Assembly (NCBI GenBank): GCA_944322755.1
Contig: CALUPY010000001.1
Coordinates: 1-64,000, forward strand
DNA from: Candidatus Gastranaerophilales bacterium
GTDB lineage: Bacteria > Cyanobacteriota > Vampirovibrionia > Gastranaerophilales > Gastranaerophilaceae
Length of the DNA: 64,000 nucleotides
Direction: 5' to 3'
Made by a program: the position numbers and the translations under genes. Positions 37,671 through 46,671 of this stretch are shown piece by piece; within the stretch, counting starts at the first letter, position 1; each line of letters opens with the position of its first letter. The notes under the pieces are model-generated. The model was not told the origin of the DNA. It searched no databases and worked only from the letters and a program-made list of their open reading frames with translations.

Positions 37671-37742
37671 TGCCGAAGATAGGAATCGAACCTACAACCT
37701 ACGGTTTACAAAACCGTTGCTCTACCATTGAGCCACTTCGGC
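37671..37742 (-). tRNA. tRNA-Thr (TGT)
   Basis: Acceptor GCCGAAG pairs with CTTCGGC, anticodon stem ACGGT/ACCGT encloses TTTGTAA (anticodon TGT), and the T arm contains GGTTCGATTCC. CCA is not encoded. Confidence 0.95.
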
Positions 37743-37795
37743 GTAATGAAGTATTATAATAATATTAAGGATATATCACTGTGTCAAGTGCCGGA

Positions 37796-39361
37796 TTAAA
37801 ATTTCTTTGAAATTCTATCTATAACATCATTCCAATTGCCTTTTTCACCTTGCCTGAAGATTTCCACGCTATCGTACCATAGTGTCTTCTTGCAGTCCTC
37901 AAACCAACGCCACTCTGATACTGAAGGCAGCATCAAAAAAGTTTTTACCCCCAATGCTCCCGCCAAATGAACACAAGCGCTATCTATCGTAATCATTATA
38001 TCCAAATTTTTCATAGCACAAGCCGTATCATAAAAATCAGATAAACAAGGTGCAAGGTTTATAAGATTTTTATGTTCATGTTTTTTTTCTTCATCTTTTT
38101 GGAAGGAATAGAATTGAATATCTTTATCAAAAAAAGCCCGTATTTTATCAAACGGTATCGAACGATTTTTATGAACTCTTTGATTGCCATGCCAGAAGAG
38201 CCCTACCTTTAATCTGTCAGTATTAAACAAATCCGACTTTGATTCCGCTATAACATTCATATATCCTTCAGAACAGGGGATATTATCAAAATCGATTCCA
38301 AGCAAATAAGGTAAGTCCATTACGCTTGCTGAACAGTCATAGCAAATACAATTATTGTTAATTTCTATGTCAGCAAAAGAAAAATTATGCCTAAACAAAC
38401 GTTCCAACTCAGGCGGAACAAGAAGAGTAATTTTTGAAAAAACAGCCTTTAATTTATAAATATATCTTACAAACATTATATAATCACCAAAACCGCCATC
38501 ACAGAATAGCAGTATATGTGAATCCGAATAGCTTTTTCCGTCCCAGCAGTTTTTGTACTGTTTTTTTATTTCCGGATTTTTTAGAATATAGTGTTCATAC
38601 CCCTCATAAAAGTTTTTTTGAACGAGATAAGTCATTCCGAGACTCAGATGCGTCTGCACATCCTCAGGATTCATTATAAGAGCTTTTTTAAGATACTCCT
38701 CCGATTTTTTATATTCTTTTTCTTTTCTATATAAAACACCGAGATTTTTATTGGCCTCAAAATTATTTTTTATTTTTAATGACAGAAGATAACAGTTCTT
38801 TGCCTGTTGAACATCCGAAAGTTTTTCATAAATCAGTCCGAGATTATTTTCTGCAATAAAATCATTTTTATCCAATTTCAAACTTTTTTTGTAAAATTCT
38901 ACTGATGTATCATAGTCACCGGTTGTATCAGCCAGAACAGCAATCTCTCTTATCAAATCCAGATTTTGTTTATCATTTTCATACAAGATTTTTAAATACC
39001 CGAGTGCTGCCTGAGAATTTCCAATATACTTGTATGATTCAGCAAGTTTTTCTATAGTTTCTTTATACGGCTCTTTTTGAACAGAAGCTTCAAAATATTT
39101 TATTGCATTAAAATAATCTTTTTTTAAATAATACACAAGCCCGAGATTATCCAAAAAAGCCGGCGAAAGTTTTATCTTCACAGCCTTTAGTAAAAAATCT
39201 TCTGCTTCATTAAGTTTCCCCATCTGCATTTTTAAAACCCCAAGAAGGTTTAGCAGGTTTGCATCATCAGGATTTTGTTTCAACAGTTCAGAATAAGCCT
39301 GTTCTGCTTTTTCAAGCTGTCCGTTTCGATGAAAATTCAATGCTGTGTCTAAATCTGTCAT
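37796..39361 (-). CDS. TPR-repeat glycosyltransferase
   Basis: The 521-residue protein has about seven tetratricopeptide repeats (residues 1-255; for example LLNLLGVLKMQMGKLNEAE and AENNLGLIYEKLSDVQQAK). A C-terminal domain follows, with LLFCDGGFGDYIMFVRYIYKL, VGLFWHGNQRVHKNRSIPF, DFYDTACAMKNLDIMITID and SACVHLAGALGVKTFLML. The second half matches the TPR-linked GT9/GT41-like transferases common in bacteria, which glycosylate proteins or surface glycans. The gene is preceded after seven bases by an unknown gene on the same strand, probably cotranscribed. The acceptor cannot be predicted. Confidence 0.85.
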   Translation of the reverse strand: MTDLDTALNFHRNGQLEKAEQAYSELLKQNPDDANLLNLLGVLKMQMGKLNEAEDFLLKAVKIKLSPAFLDNLGLVYYLKKDYFNAIKYFEASVQKEPYKETIEKLAESYKYIGNSQAALGYLKILYENDKQNLDLIREIAVLADTTGDYDTSVEFYKKSLKLDKNDFIAENNLGLIYEKLSDVQQAKNCYLLSLKIKNNFEANKNLGVLYRKEKEYKKSEEYLKKALIMNPEDVQTHLSLGMTYLVQKNFYEGYEHYILKNPEIKKQYKNCWDGKSYSDSHILLFCDGGFGDYIMFVRYIYKLKAVFSKITLLVPPELERLFRHNFSFADIEINNNCICYDCSASVMDLPYLLGIDFDNIPCSEGYMNVIAESKSDLFNTDRLKVGLFWHGNQRVHKNRSIPFDKIRAFFDKDIQFYSFQKDEEKKHEHKNLINLAPCLSDFYDTACAMKNLDIMITIDSACVHLAGALGVKTFLMLPSVSEWRWFEDCKKTLWYDSVEIFRQGEKGNWNDVIDRISKKF

Positions 39362-39368
39362 TGGTTTT

Positions 39369-40004
39369 CTACTTTAATAACTTCTGAGGCAGTTCTTCAT
39401 GATAGATACCTCCGCCACAAATAGTTTCGATAACTTTTAACATAAACTCTCTGGGTGCATCCATCTGGTTTATATAAAATTCTTTATTTCCAAGGTGATT
39501 GATTTTAATGATACCGGTTTTGCTTTTTTCAGCAGGAACAAACAGTGAAGCAACCTCCTGCTCAAGCACAGCCTGCAATTCATTTTTGGGGTTTCTTTTA
39601 ACAATTTCGTTAAAATCACCTTTCATTGCAATAATTCTTCCTGAAATCATAGGTGGTTCAACACCTCTAAAAAGAGCCTGGGGCTGGTTATTCCATCTTG
39701 TTGTAAAACTTATTGTATGCCACAGAATATTCAGCACGAGAACAGTTTGGGCATCATCAACCGAATAATAAATATTATCAGTTGCAACACCTCTCGACCC
39801 GAAAGACTGTTTAAGATAATCGACAGTTGCCTGCATATTGTCAATTATTTTCAAAAAAGTCTCCTGACAGTTAATGGTTGAGTGCTGATATTCCAAAAAC
39901 TGTTTATACATATGAGTGGAAACCAGATTAATCCTCTCCTGAATTACCGAGGATTTTCTAATGGACGTTTCCATATTATCAAAACTATTAAAATTATTTT
40001 CCAA
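39369..40004 (-). CDS. Conserved protein of unknown function next to TPR-GT
   Basis: This 211-residue soluble protein has no signal peptide or membrane segment. It begins with a helical stretch (SVIQERINLVSTHMYKQFLEYQ) followed by an alpha/beta part with DDAQTVLVLNILWHTISFTTRW and PMISGRIIAMKGDFNEIV. I recognise no domain. Position suggests it works with the TPR-glycosyltransferase, as a partner or substrate chaperone, which is inference from adjacency only. Confidence 0.65.
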   Translation of the reverse strand: MENNFNSFDNMETSIRKSSVIQERINLVSTHMYKQFLEYQHSTINCQETFLKIIDNMQATVDYLKQSFGSRGVATDNIYYSVDDAQTVLVLNILWHTISFTTRWNNQPQALFRGVEPPMISGRIIAMKGDFNEIVKRNPKNELQAVLEQEVASLFVPAEKSKTGIIKINHLGNKEFYINQMDAPREFMLKVIETICGGGIYHEELPQKLLK

Positions 40005-40118
40005 TTTTATATTCTCTCTATGCTAATATTGTATACAAAATTTTACATTTATTGTATATATTTAATATTTTTTTTTACAATACAAAACACTTTGTTAAAA
40101 TTTTCGTTACAAAGTATC

Positions 40119-40148
40119 TTGACTTTTTAGAAACAAGTCAGATAATAT
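40119..40148 (+). promoter_or_regulatory. Possible promoter of the zinc-ribbon/formyltransferase pair
   Basis: TTGACT at 40119-40124 and TAATAT at 40143-40148 are separated by 18 bases, about 30 bases before the ATG at 40179. Confidence 0.4.
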
Positions 40149-40178
40149 TTTACTATATAGTATGGAAAGAAACAGTAT

Positions 40179-40520
40179 ATGCCAAATGTAGCTAATTGCA
40201 GAAAGTGCGGAACATTATTTATTCAAAACGGGAAAAAAGAACTCTGCGACAAATGTATTGATGCACAGAATAAAATGATAGCAGACATGAATTCATATGT
40301 TATAAATTCACCCGCTGAAACATTGACTATTGATGAACTTTTAACAAAGTTTCAAATGAGCAGAAAAGAATTTGAAAATTTATATTTTGCCGGAAAATTT
40401 GTAAGGGTAGCAAAAAAACTGACTACAAAATGTGCAAAATGCGGAAAAGAAATTCTTATTGAAGGAAGTTCCAATTTTTTATGTAACGAATGTGCCAAAA
40501 AGTTACAAAATCAAATATAA
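40179..40520 (+). CDS. Double zinc-ribbon protein, YvyF/TIGR03826-like
   Basis: The protein has 113 residues with two CxxC pairs at each end: CRKC...CDKC near the N-terminus and CAKC...CNEC near the C-terminus. Between them lies a helix-turn-helix-like middle (TLTIDELLTKFQMSRKEFENLY). The layout resembles YvyF-type regulators near flagellar genes of Firmicutes, but no flagellar genes are here. It may bind DNA or act as a structural zinc protein. The next gene starts seven bases after its stop. Confidence 0.7.
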   Translation: MPNVANCRKCGTLFIQNGKKELCDKCIDAQNKMIADMNSYVINSPAETLTIDELLTKFQMSRKEFENLYFAGKFVRVAKKLTTKCAKCGKEILIEGSSNFLCNECAKKLQNQI

Positions 40521-40527
40521 TTAAACA

Positions 40528-41487
40528 ATGAAAATAGTTGTAGTCGGATACGGAAAAATGTTTTCTAATCTTATACTGGGCACTCTTGACTCAGGACATA
40601 AGGTTGCAGCTGTTTTTCGTTCTGAAAGGTTAAAATATCCGGGCTGGATATTGTTTTTTAAAGATATTTTTGCACCATCAACAGATTATTCTTTTTTGAA
40701 AAGTTTAAATTTAAAAGAAATAAAAGCAAACAGCGTAAATTCTCAAAAATTCAAAAAAGAAATACTGCGATTGAATCCGGATATTATACTTGTAGGCTCG
40801 TGGGGTGAAAAATTCAAAAAAGAGACTATTGATTTACCCAAAATTGCCTGCATTAATACACACCCGTCCCTTCTGCCTAAATACCGCGGTCCAAATCCAT
40901 ATACCAGAACTATTATGAATGGAGAAACCGAATCAGGTTTAACATTTCATATAATGGACGAAAAGTTCGACAGAGGCCCTATTCTTATGCAGAAAAAAGT
41001 GGATATTATACAGGGAATTTATGGAGATACCGGCGGATCTTTAAAAAACAAAACGTGCAACTTAGCAAAATCTGCAATCAGCGAACTTTTAGCATCACTT
41101 GATTCTCAAATAATCATTCCAATTCAGCAGAAGGAATCAGAATCCAGTTATTACCCCCAAATAAACGAAAATGATATACTTATTGATTTTTCCCAGTCTT
41201 CTGAGGAAATAAACCGTTTTATCAGAGCTCTGTCACCGTGGCAGTCTGCATATTTTGCATATGAAAACGAATTCTTTAAAGTCAGTACTCATGAAATTGA
41301 AGAGAACGATACGAAATATAATAAACCAGGTACTGTAGTAAATAAAACAAAAAACTCGATTTCTATATTGAGTGGAGACAACAAAATCATAAAATTTATA
41401 AAACCGAAACTTTTCGGGAAGTTTAAAAAATACATGACAGGTTTTTACATAAGATTTGTATTAAAAAAAGGTAATATTGCAGGATAA
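40528..41487 (+). CDS. Formyltransferase-family protein (Fmt-like)
   Basis: The 319-residue protein has the 10-formyl-tetrahydrofolate hydrolase/transferase fold. The catalytic Asn and His are in INTHPSLLPKYRGPNPY, the catalytic Asp in DEKFDRGPIL, and a C-terminal Fmt-like barrel follows (residues about 205-310). The N-terminus (VVVGYGKMFSNLILG) differs from classic methionyl-tRNA formyltransferase, so it may be a divergent Fmt or a sugar-amine formyltransferase that modifies surface glycans. No strong ribosome binding site is seen, so it may be coupled to the zinc-ribbon gene. Confidence 0.75.
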   Translation: MKIVVVGYGKMFSNLILGTLDSGHKVAAVFRSERLKYPGWILFFKDIFAPSTDYSFLKSLNLKEIKANSVNSQKFKKEILRLNPDIILVGSWGEKFKKETIDLPKIACINTHPSLLPKYRGPNPYTRTIMNGETESGLTFHIMDEKFDRGPILMQKKVDIIQGIYGDTGGSLKNKTCNLAKSAISELLASLDSQIIIPIQQKESESSYYPQINENDILIDFSQSSEEINRFIRALSPWQSAYFAYENEFFKVSTHEIEENDTKYNKPGTVVNKTKNSISILSGDNKIIKFIKPKLFGKFKKYMTGFYIRFVLKKGNIAG

Positions 41488-41547
41488 AAATGGGACTTAC
41501 ATACCAACTTTACACCAAATACACTCGAAATAGAGGTATAATATAAC

Positions 41548-41590
41548 GTCATTCCGCACTTTTCGGTATCTTACCGGTAGCAAGCCCCTG
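41548..41590. repeat. Short copy of the 54-213 dispersed repeat
   Basis: GTCATTCCG ... CGGTATCTTACCGG keeps the outline GTCAT-(palindrome)-ATCTTACC seen in both arms of the repeat at 54-213. The ten bases ATCTTACCGG at 41568-41577 are identical to 111-120. It follows a TATAAT at 41537-41542. Confidence 0.5.
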
Positions 41591-41730
41591 TGGAAAACCA
41601 GACATTTTACACGAAATCAAAGATTTCGGCAAAAGCAGTCAAACAAATTCATGGTAACAATTTTAACCTTTTTAGTGTAAACATAAACATAATAGCAATT
41701 TTTTCCATTCATTTGTTTTATGAAAATACT

Positions 41731-42357
41731 ATGAGTGAAAAAGTATCTTTTAAATCAAGAATAAATTTTGTTGACCGTGCAATGTTTGATAAAATCAAAC
41801 GCGGCACAAAAATTTTATATAAACATGACACACCTAACATTATAAAAGACAACGAATTTTTCACAGAAGAAATCAGGACATGCTCCGGCGGAGGACTGGT
41901 AAAACCATTCGTTGAGGCTGACGGATTCCATTTAATGGATGATGTTATTAACTTTAATAACTTACATGACTTTCTTGTGTATTTATTCAGATATGTCAAA
42001 AATGCAGACAGAGGACTCTTACTGGGGTCTAAAGAACTTGGAACAAGACCATATTCCGTTAAAGTCTTTGAAAAAATAAAAAAAGCATTTCTTGCCAGAA
42101 TTCCAAATGTCTCCCTTTTTGAAGGCCACACGTACAGTCAGGCACAAACTCATTTTAATTATTCACTAAAAGACGACACCTGGACGATTTGTTCAGAATA
42201 CAGACCATTAAATACCAAAGCATTGCTGCCGGTAAGAACATTATCTGAACTAAAAAAAGTATACAGAAATGTTTCAATAGCAGACGGAGATACTTTGTTT
42301 ATTAACGGAAAACAAATAACTCCAGACATGGCGCCGGAGATTTTTCAATCTAAATAA
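41731..42357 (+). CDS. Unknown protein with VSFKSRINFVD N-terminus
   Basis: The 208-residue product is read from ATG 41731; the frame is open to 41590 but that part overlaps the repeat and reads as non-coding. It begins MSEKVSFKSRINFVDRAMFD and is a soluble alpha/beta protein with no known domain. The charged patch CSGGGLVKPF and a C-terminal NGKQITPDMAPEIF element are the most distinctive parts. The ribosome binding site is weak. It precedes the YifB/ComM gene by 21 bases on the same strand. Confidence 0.6.
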   Translation: MSEKVSFKSRINFVDRAMFDKIKRGTKILYKHDTPNIIKDNEFFTEEIRTCSGGGLVKPFVEADGFHLMDDVINFNNLHDFLVYLFRYVKNADRGLLLGSKELGTRPYSVKVFEKIKKAFLARIPNVSLFEGHTYSQAQTHFNYSLKDDTWTICSEYRPLNTKALLPVRTLSELKKVYRNVSIADGDTLFINGKQITPDMAPEIFQSK

Positions 42358-42378
42358 TTGTGATAAACTAAAGATATT

Positions 42379-43932
42379 ATGGTATCACATGTAACAACAG
42401 CTACGGTTCTGGGTCTGGAAGCCTATAAAATATCAGTTGAAGTGGATTTAATTCAGTCCATTCCCGGCGTCACTATAGTCGGGCTGCCTGATACTGCCAT
42501 TTCAGAGGCAAGAGAACGTGTTCGCTCTGCAATAAAAAACTCCGGCTATCAGTTTCCAAATAAAAAAGTAGTAGTAAATCTTGCTCCAGCTGACATCAGA
42601 AAAGAAGGTACAAATTACGATTTGCCTATTGCTATAGGCATACTTACCGAAGATGGAATACTTGATAATGAAGAAATAAAAGATACGGCATTTCTCGGAG
42701 AATTGTCGCTAGACGGCTCATTAAGAGCAGTAAACGGAATTTTACCGATTGTATCAGGTTTAAAAGATATGGGAATAAAACAGGTAGTAGTTCCGGCTGA
42801 AAACGCAAAAGAAGCGGCATTAATCCCTGATATAAAAGTACTGAAAGCAGAGAGCCTTTGTGATGTAGTCGACCATTTTTCGAACAATCCCGAAGCCACA
42901 AAAAAACTGGAAGTCTGCGAAGTTGACATAGAAGACTATTTAAATAAATATACAACCACAAATTACACATATGATTTTAAAGATATAAAAGGACAGAACA
43001 AGGCCAAAAAAGCTCTTGAAATAGCAGCAGCAGGCGGACACAATATCCTGATGTCAGGCCCACCCGGTTCGGGCAAGACTTTGTTATCAAAAACGTTTGC
43101 CTCAATTCTTCCTCCTTTAGAGCTGGAAGAAGCAATTGAACTTACTAAAATATACAGTGTCAGCGGCCTTCTTGACAAGGACAATCCTCTTGTGAGTAAA
43201 CGTCCGTTCAGAATTGTTCATCATTCAGCGTCAGCTATAGGAATAATCGGCGGCGGCTCCAATCCAAAACCCGGTGAAATCACACTTGCTCACAGAGGAG
43301 TATTATTTCTCGATGAATTTGTCGAGTTTCCAAGAAATGTTCTTGAAGTTTTAAGACAACCGCTGGAAGATGGTGAAGTAAGAATATCGAGAGCACAGAC
43401 CAGCGTCAAATATCCTGCGGATTTTATTCTTCTCGCGGCAATGAACCCATGCCCGTGCGGATACCTCGGAGATTCGCAAAAACGCTGTACATGTTCTGAA
43501 TTCCAGATACAAAGATACCGCTCGAGATTATCAGGCCCGATGCTGGACAGAATTGATATCCAGATAGAAGTACCGCGTTTGTCTCCGGATGAACTTCTAA
43601 ATAAAAATTTCAAATCAGAATCCTCGGAAGAAATACGAAAACGAGTAATCAGAGCAAGAAAACGCCAGTCAGAAAGATATAAAAATTATCCAATTTTAAC
43701 AAACTCGCAACTGACTCCGGAATTGATAAAAATATTCTGTAAACTGGATGAAAACAGTGAAAAACTCTTAAAAAGCGCAGCCTTAAAGTTTAATCTATCC
43801 GGACGTTCTTATGACAGAATACTTAAGCTTGCAAGAACTATTGCGGATATAGAAAACTCTGACAACATAGAGAGCATGCACATTGCTCAAGCATTACAGT
43901 ATAGAAATTTTGTTAATTCTGATAATATTTAA
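42379..43932 (+). CDS. comM: YifB/ComM-family Mg-chelatase-like AAA+ ATPase
   Basis: The 517-residue protein has an N-terminal Lon-like domain (LEAYKISVEVDLIQSIPGVTIVGLPDTAI), a central Mg-chelatase AAA+ module with Walker A GPPGSGKT near residue 228 and Walker B LFLDEF near 312, and a zinc-like CPCGYLGDSQKRCTC element. ComM is a helicase that extends heteroduplex during natural transformation in species where it was studied. Its presence fits a genome that takes up DNA, together with the pilin-like protein at 22217. Confidence 0.93.
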   Translation: MVSHVTTATVLGLEAYKISVEVDLIQSIPGVTIVGLPDTAISEARERVRSAIKNSGYQFPNKKVVVNLAPADIRKEGTNYDLPIAIGILTEDGILDNEEIKDTAFLGELSLDGSLRAVNGILPIVSGLKDMGIKQVVVPAENAKEAALIPDIKVLKAESLCDVVDHFSNNPEATKKLEVCEVDIEDYLNKYTTTNYTYDFKDIKGQNKAKKALEIAAAGGHNILMSGPPGSGKTLLSKTFASILPPLELEEAIELTKIYSVSGLLDKDNPLVSKRPFRIVHHSASAIGIIGGGSNPKPGEITLAHRGVLFLDEFVEFPRNVLEVLRQPLEDGEVRISRAQTSVKYPADFILLAAMNPCPCGYLGDSQKRCTCSEFQIQRYRSRLSGPMLDRIDIQIEVPRLSPDELLNKNFKSESSEEIRKRVIRARKRQSERYKNYPILTNSQLTPELIKIFCKLDENSEKLLKSAALKFNLSGRSYDRILKLARTIADIENSDNIESMHIAQALQYRNFVNSDNI

Positions 43933-44041
43933 ATTTGATAAATCTTTATAAAAGTTTAATTTCTATCACTTTAAAAATGAAATATTTTAAAGTAGAATAC
44001 TCATTATAAAATCCGTTATAGTCAATTGAGGGAAAGAACGT

Positions 44042-45880
44042 ATGTGCGGAATAGTAGGATATGTCGGTTCAAAAAATGTTGTAAAAATATTACTGGATGG
44101 TCTAAGCAAACTGGAATACAGGGGGTATGACTCTGCCGGTCTTGCGGTAAACAGCGACGGGAAAATTAAAATTTTTAAAGCAGAAGGCAAACTTCAAAAT
44201 CTTAAAGATCTTATGGAAAAAAATCCTGTAACTAACACAACTATGGGTATCGGCCATATCAGATGGGCGACTCATGGCGCCCCGACAAAAGTAAATGCCC
44301 ATCCACATTCGTGCAATTGCGGAAAACTTGTTGTTGTTCATAACGGAATTATCGAAAACTTTAAGGAGTTGAGAGAAGAACTTGAGGGATACGGTTGTGT
44401 TTTTAAAACAGAAACTGATACAGAAACCGTTGCGCATTTGATAGCCCATGAGTACGGAAAGCTTAATTCGCTGCCCAAAGCAGTCAGAGCTGCGGTAAAA
44501 CAACTAAAAGGCGCTTACGCTTTATGCGTAATGCATCAGGATGAACCCAATGTCCTTGTTGGTACAAGAAAAAATGCTCCGCTTATCGTTGCACTCGGAG
44601 AAGGAGAAAACTATCTGGCAAGCGACTGTCCGGCAATTATCGAGTATACAAAACGCGTAATTTATCTTGATGACGATGAATTTGCGGTTTTGACACCTGA
44701 CACTGTCCTGATTACTGATATCGACGGAAAACAAGTCATAAAAAAAGAAGAAATTCTCCCTTGGGAACCCGTTGCTATCAGCAAAATGGGATACAAACAT
44801 TTTATGCTGAAAGAAATTCACGAGCAGCCAGATGTGATAAGAAATGCACTTGCCGGCAAATTGCATGATATAAATTCACCGGTAAAACTCGATGAGGTAA
44901 AACTCACACCGGAGCAAATTAAAAATCTGAAACGCATTGAAATCATAGCCTGCGGAACTTCGCTGCATGCAGCAATGATTGCAAAATATATAATAGAAGC
45001 GTTTTGTAATATACCCGTGGATGTTGAAGCGTCGAGTGAATATATTTATAGAAAAACTGTTACTGATAAGGATACACTTGTTATCGGTATTTCCCAATCA
45101 GGCGAGACATCGGACACTATCACAGCAATAAGACAGGCAAAAGCTGTAGGTTCGCATGTTCTTATTATCACAAACCGCCCTGACTCTATAATGGCACGTG
45201 AAGCAGACAGTCTTATTCCTGTAAATGCAGGTATTGAAGTAAGTGTTGCAGCTACAAAATCATTCAATGCCCAGCTCATCGCACTTTATCTGTTCGCTAT
45301 TTATATTGCTGAAATCAAAAACTCATTTGATAAAGTTCACATAAAAAACTTGAAACAGGAAATGCTGGAACTTCCGGCAAAAGTCGAAGTAATCCTTTCA
45401 CACAAAGAAAATATTATGAAGTGTGCAAAAGCATTTGCAACATTCAGAAATTTTATTTACATTGCAAGAGGGATAAATTATGCAGCAGCGCTGGAAGGTG
45501 CCCTCAAACTTAAAGAAATCAGCTATATCAATGCAACAGGGTATCCTGCAGGAGAGTTGAAGCATGGGCCTATTGCCATGCTTGATGAAACGATGCCGGT
45601 GCTTGCAATTTTAATGCCGGGTGTCGTTTATGATAAAGTTCTATCAAATGCTGAAGAATCAAAAGCAAGAAATGCCAGACTAATCGCTTTGACTTCATCA
45701 GAAGACAAAGAACTTGAGAATCTTTTTGAGTACATATTGAAAGTTCCTACTGTCGATGAATATCTGTCACCTGTATTAACATCTGTTCCTTTACAGCTTC
45801 TGGCTTATTACATTGCTGAATTTCTCGGAAAAGATGTTGACCAGCCCAGAAATCTTGCAAAATCAGTTACGGTAGAATAA
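44042..45880 (+). CDS. glmS: Glucosamine-6-phosphate synthase (isomerizing)
   Basis: GlmS converts fructose-6-phosphate and glutamine to glucosamine-6-phosphate, the first step to peptidoglycan and LPS sugars. The 612-residue protein has Cys2 as the glutaminase nucleophile (MCGIVGYVGS), the class II amidotransferase domain (1-240) and two SIS isomerase domains (about 285-425 and 455-600, ending PRNLAKSVTVE). Upstream there is only a 109-base gap with TATAAA near 44006 and no glmS ribozyme, so it is not ribozyme-controlled. Its stop overlaps the next gene. Confidence 0.99.
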   Translation: MCGIVGYVGSKNVVKILLDGLSKLEYRGYDSAGLAVNSDGKIKIFKAEGKLQNLKDLMEKNPVTNTTMGIGHIRWATHGAPTKVNAHPHSCNCGKLVVVHNGIIENFKELREELEGYGCVFKTETDTETVAHLIAHEYGKLNSLPKAVRAAVKQLKGAYALCVMHQDEPNVLVGTRKNAPLIVALGEGENYLASDCPAIIEYTKRVIYLDDDEFAVLTPDTVLITDIDGKQVIKKEEILPWEPVAISKMGYKHFMLKEIHEQPDVIRNALAGKLHDINSPVKLDEVKLTPEQIKNLKRIEIIACGTSLHAAMIAKYIIEAFCNIPVDVEASSEYIYRKTVTDKDTLVIGISQSGETSDTITAIRQAKAVGSHVLIITNRPDSIMAREADSLIPVNAGIEVSVAATKSFNAQLIALYLFAIYIAEIKNSFDKVHIKNLKQEMLELPAKVEVILSHKENIMKCAKAFATFRNFIYIARGINYAAALEGALKLKEISYINATGYPAGELKHGPIAMLDETMPVLAILMPGVVYDKVLSNAEESKARNARLIALTSSEDKELENLFEYILKVPTVDEYLSPVLTSVPLQLLAYYIAEFLGKDVDQPRNLAKSVTVE

Positions 45881-46044
45881 TGAAAATAGTAAACAAACAG
45901 GTTTGTATTAAAACGGTTTCTGAAATAAGCTCAAAATATATTGAATCGGAACTGGAAAAACAAAATATAAAACCGTTAAGATGGGCAATTGTTGCAGTGA
46001 ATAACGGCTTTTATACAGTTAACGTTTCTTGCTGTGAAGAGTAA
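45880..46044 (+). CDS. 54-codon gene coupled to glmS
   Basis: An ATG overlaps the glmS stop (TAATG at 45878-45882) and opens a frame of 54 codons, ending TAA at 46044 one base before the convergent unknown gene. The product starts MKIVNKQVCIKTVSEISSKY and ends NGFYTVNVSCCEE. It has a mixed alpha/beta composition with a charged N-terminal helix and a Cys-Cys tail. The overlapping start and the fit between two stops argue for a real gene. Function unknown. Confidence 0.6.
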   Translation: MKIVNKQVCIKTVSEISSKYIESELEKQNIKPLRWAIVAVNNGFYTVNVSCCEE

Positions 46045-46045
46045 T

Positions 46046-46513
46046 TTAGACGGTCTTGTGCACATTTAGAATTTTATAAATATCTTTATATTTACCGTTG
46101 ATTTTTGTTGTTACCAATTCAGCATCTATTGCAATATGCCCAAGATAAGAATGTTTCAGCATTTTCGCAATAGCTTCACCTGCTTTTTGAGCTTTTTCTT
46201 TAGCGGTAAGCGCAGAATTTTTATAAATATTTTTTCTGACAAAGGCGTCTTGTCCTGTTAATAAATTAACTTTTTTGTCTATTTGATTTAAACGCATAAC
46301 AGAAACCGGCTGCCAGCCTTCCTTCACAAAATAATCAGGCATTATCTGAGCCATCTTTCTTTTTATTTCGACTCCTCCATGCTCTTTTTGCATAAGATGA
46401 GAAAGTGCCTGAGCAACTTTATACATAATTTCCGGATTTTTTGTAGTGCAACCGTTTACCCTCACACCTCGTATTGAAACCATTTTGCCAAAAGAAACAG
46501 ATGATGAATCCAT
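46046..46513 (-). CDS. Unknown protein with N-terminal SVSF motif
   Basis: The 155-residue product begins MDSSSVSFGKMVSIRGVRV and continues with a helix-rich region (NPEIMYKVAQALSHLMQKEHGG, KEKAQKAGEAIAKML) and a beta-rich end. There are no transmembrane segments. The SVSF start resembles that of the unknown protein at 41731 (KVSF), so these may share an N-terminal element. It converges on the glmS-coupled gene. The ribosome binding site is weak and the call rests on length and codon-like composition. Confidence 0.55.
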   Translation of the reverse strand: MDSSSVSFGKMVSIRGVRVNGCTTKNPEIMYKVAQALSHLMQKEHGGVEIKRKMAQIMPDYFVKEGWQPVSVMRLNQIDKKVNLLTGQDAFVRKNIYKNSALTAKEKAQKAGEAIAKMLKHSYLGHIAIDAELVTTKINGKYKDIYKILNVHKTV

Positions 46514-46596
46514 AGTATTTGATACCTTTTATGTTTGATTAAACGTTAATAATTTAAAATGCGTAAAAAATTTTTTTGTTTATTTTTAAAAATGAT

Positions 46597-46626
46597 TTTA
46601 CAAAACTTTAATTTTTATTCTATAAT
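46597..46626 (+). promoter_or_regulatory. Promoter of the MFS transporter gene
   Basis: TTTACA at 46597-46602 and TATAAT at 46621-46626 are 18 bases apart. A GAGG ribosome binding site precedes the ATG at 46672. Confidence 0.6.
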
Positions 46627-46671
46627 TAATAAGTAACAAAAATTTCAGTTTAATAGTATATGTGAGGTTTT

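Noticed and set aside
37508-37759. Plus-strand frame at tRNA-Thr (TGT)
   Set aside because: Runs through a tRNA on the opposite strand; a classic artefact.
43933-44041. glmS ribozyme/riboswitch upstream of glmS
   Set aside because: The gap is only 109 bases, AT-rich, and lacks the ribozyme's conserved core; glmS is probably not ribozyme-controlled.
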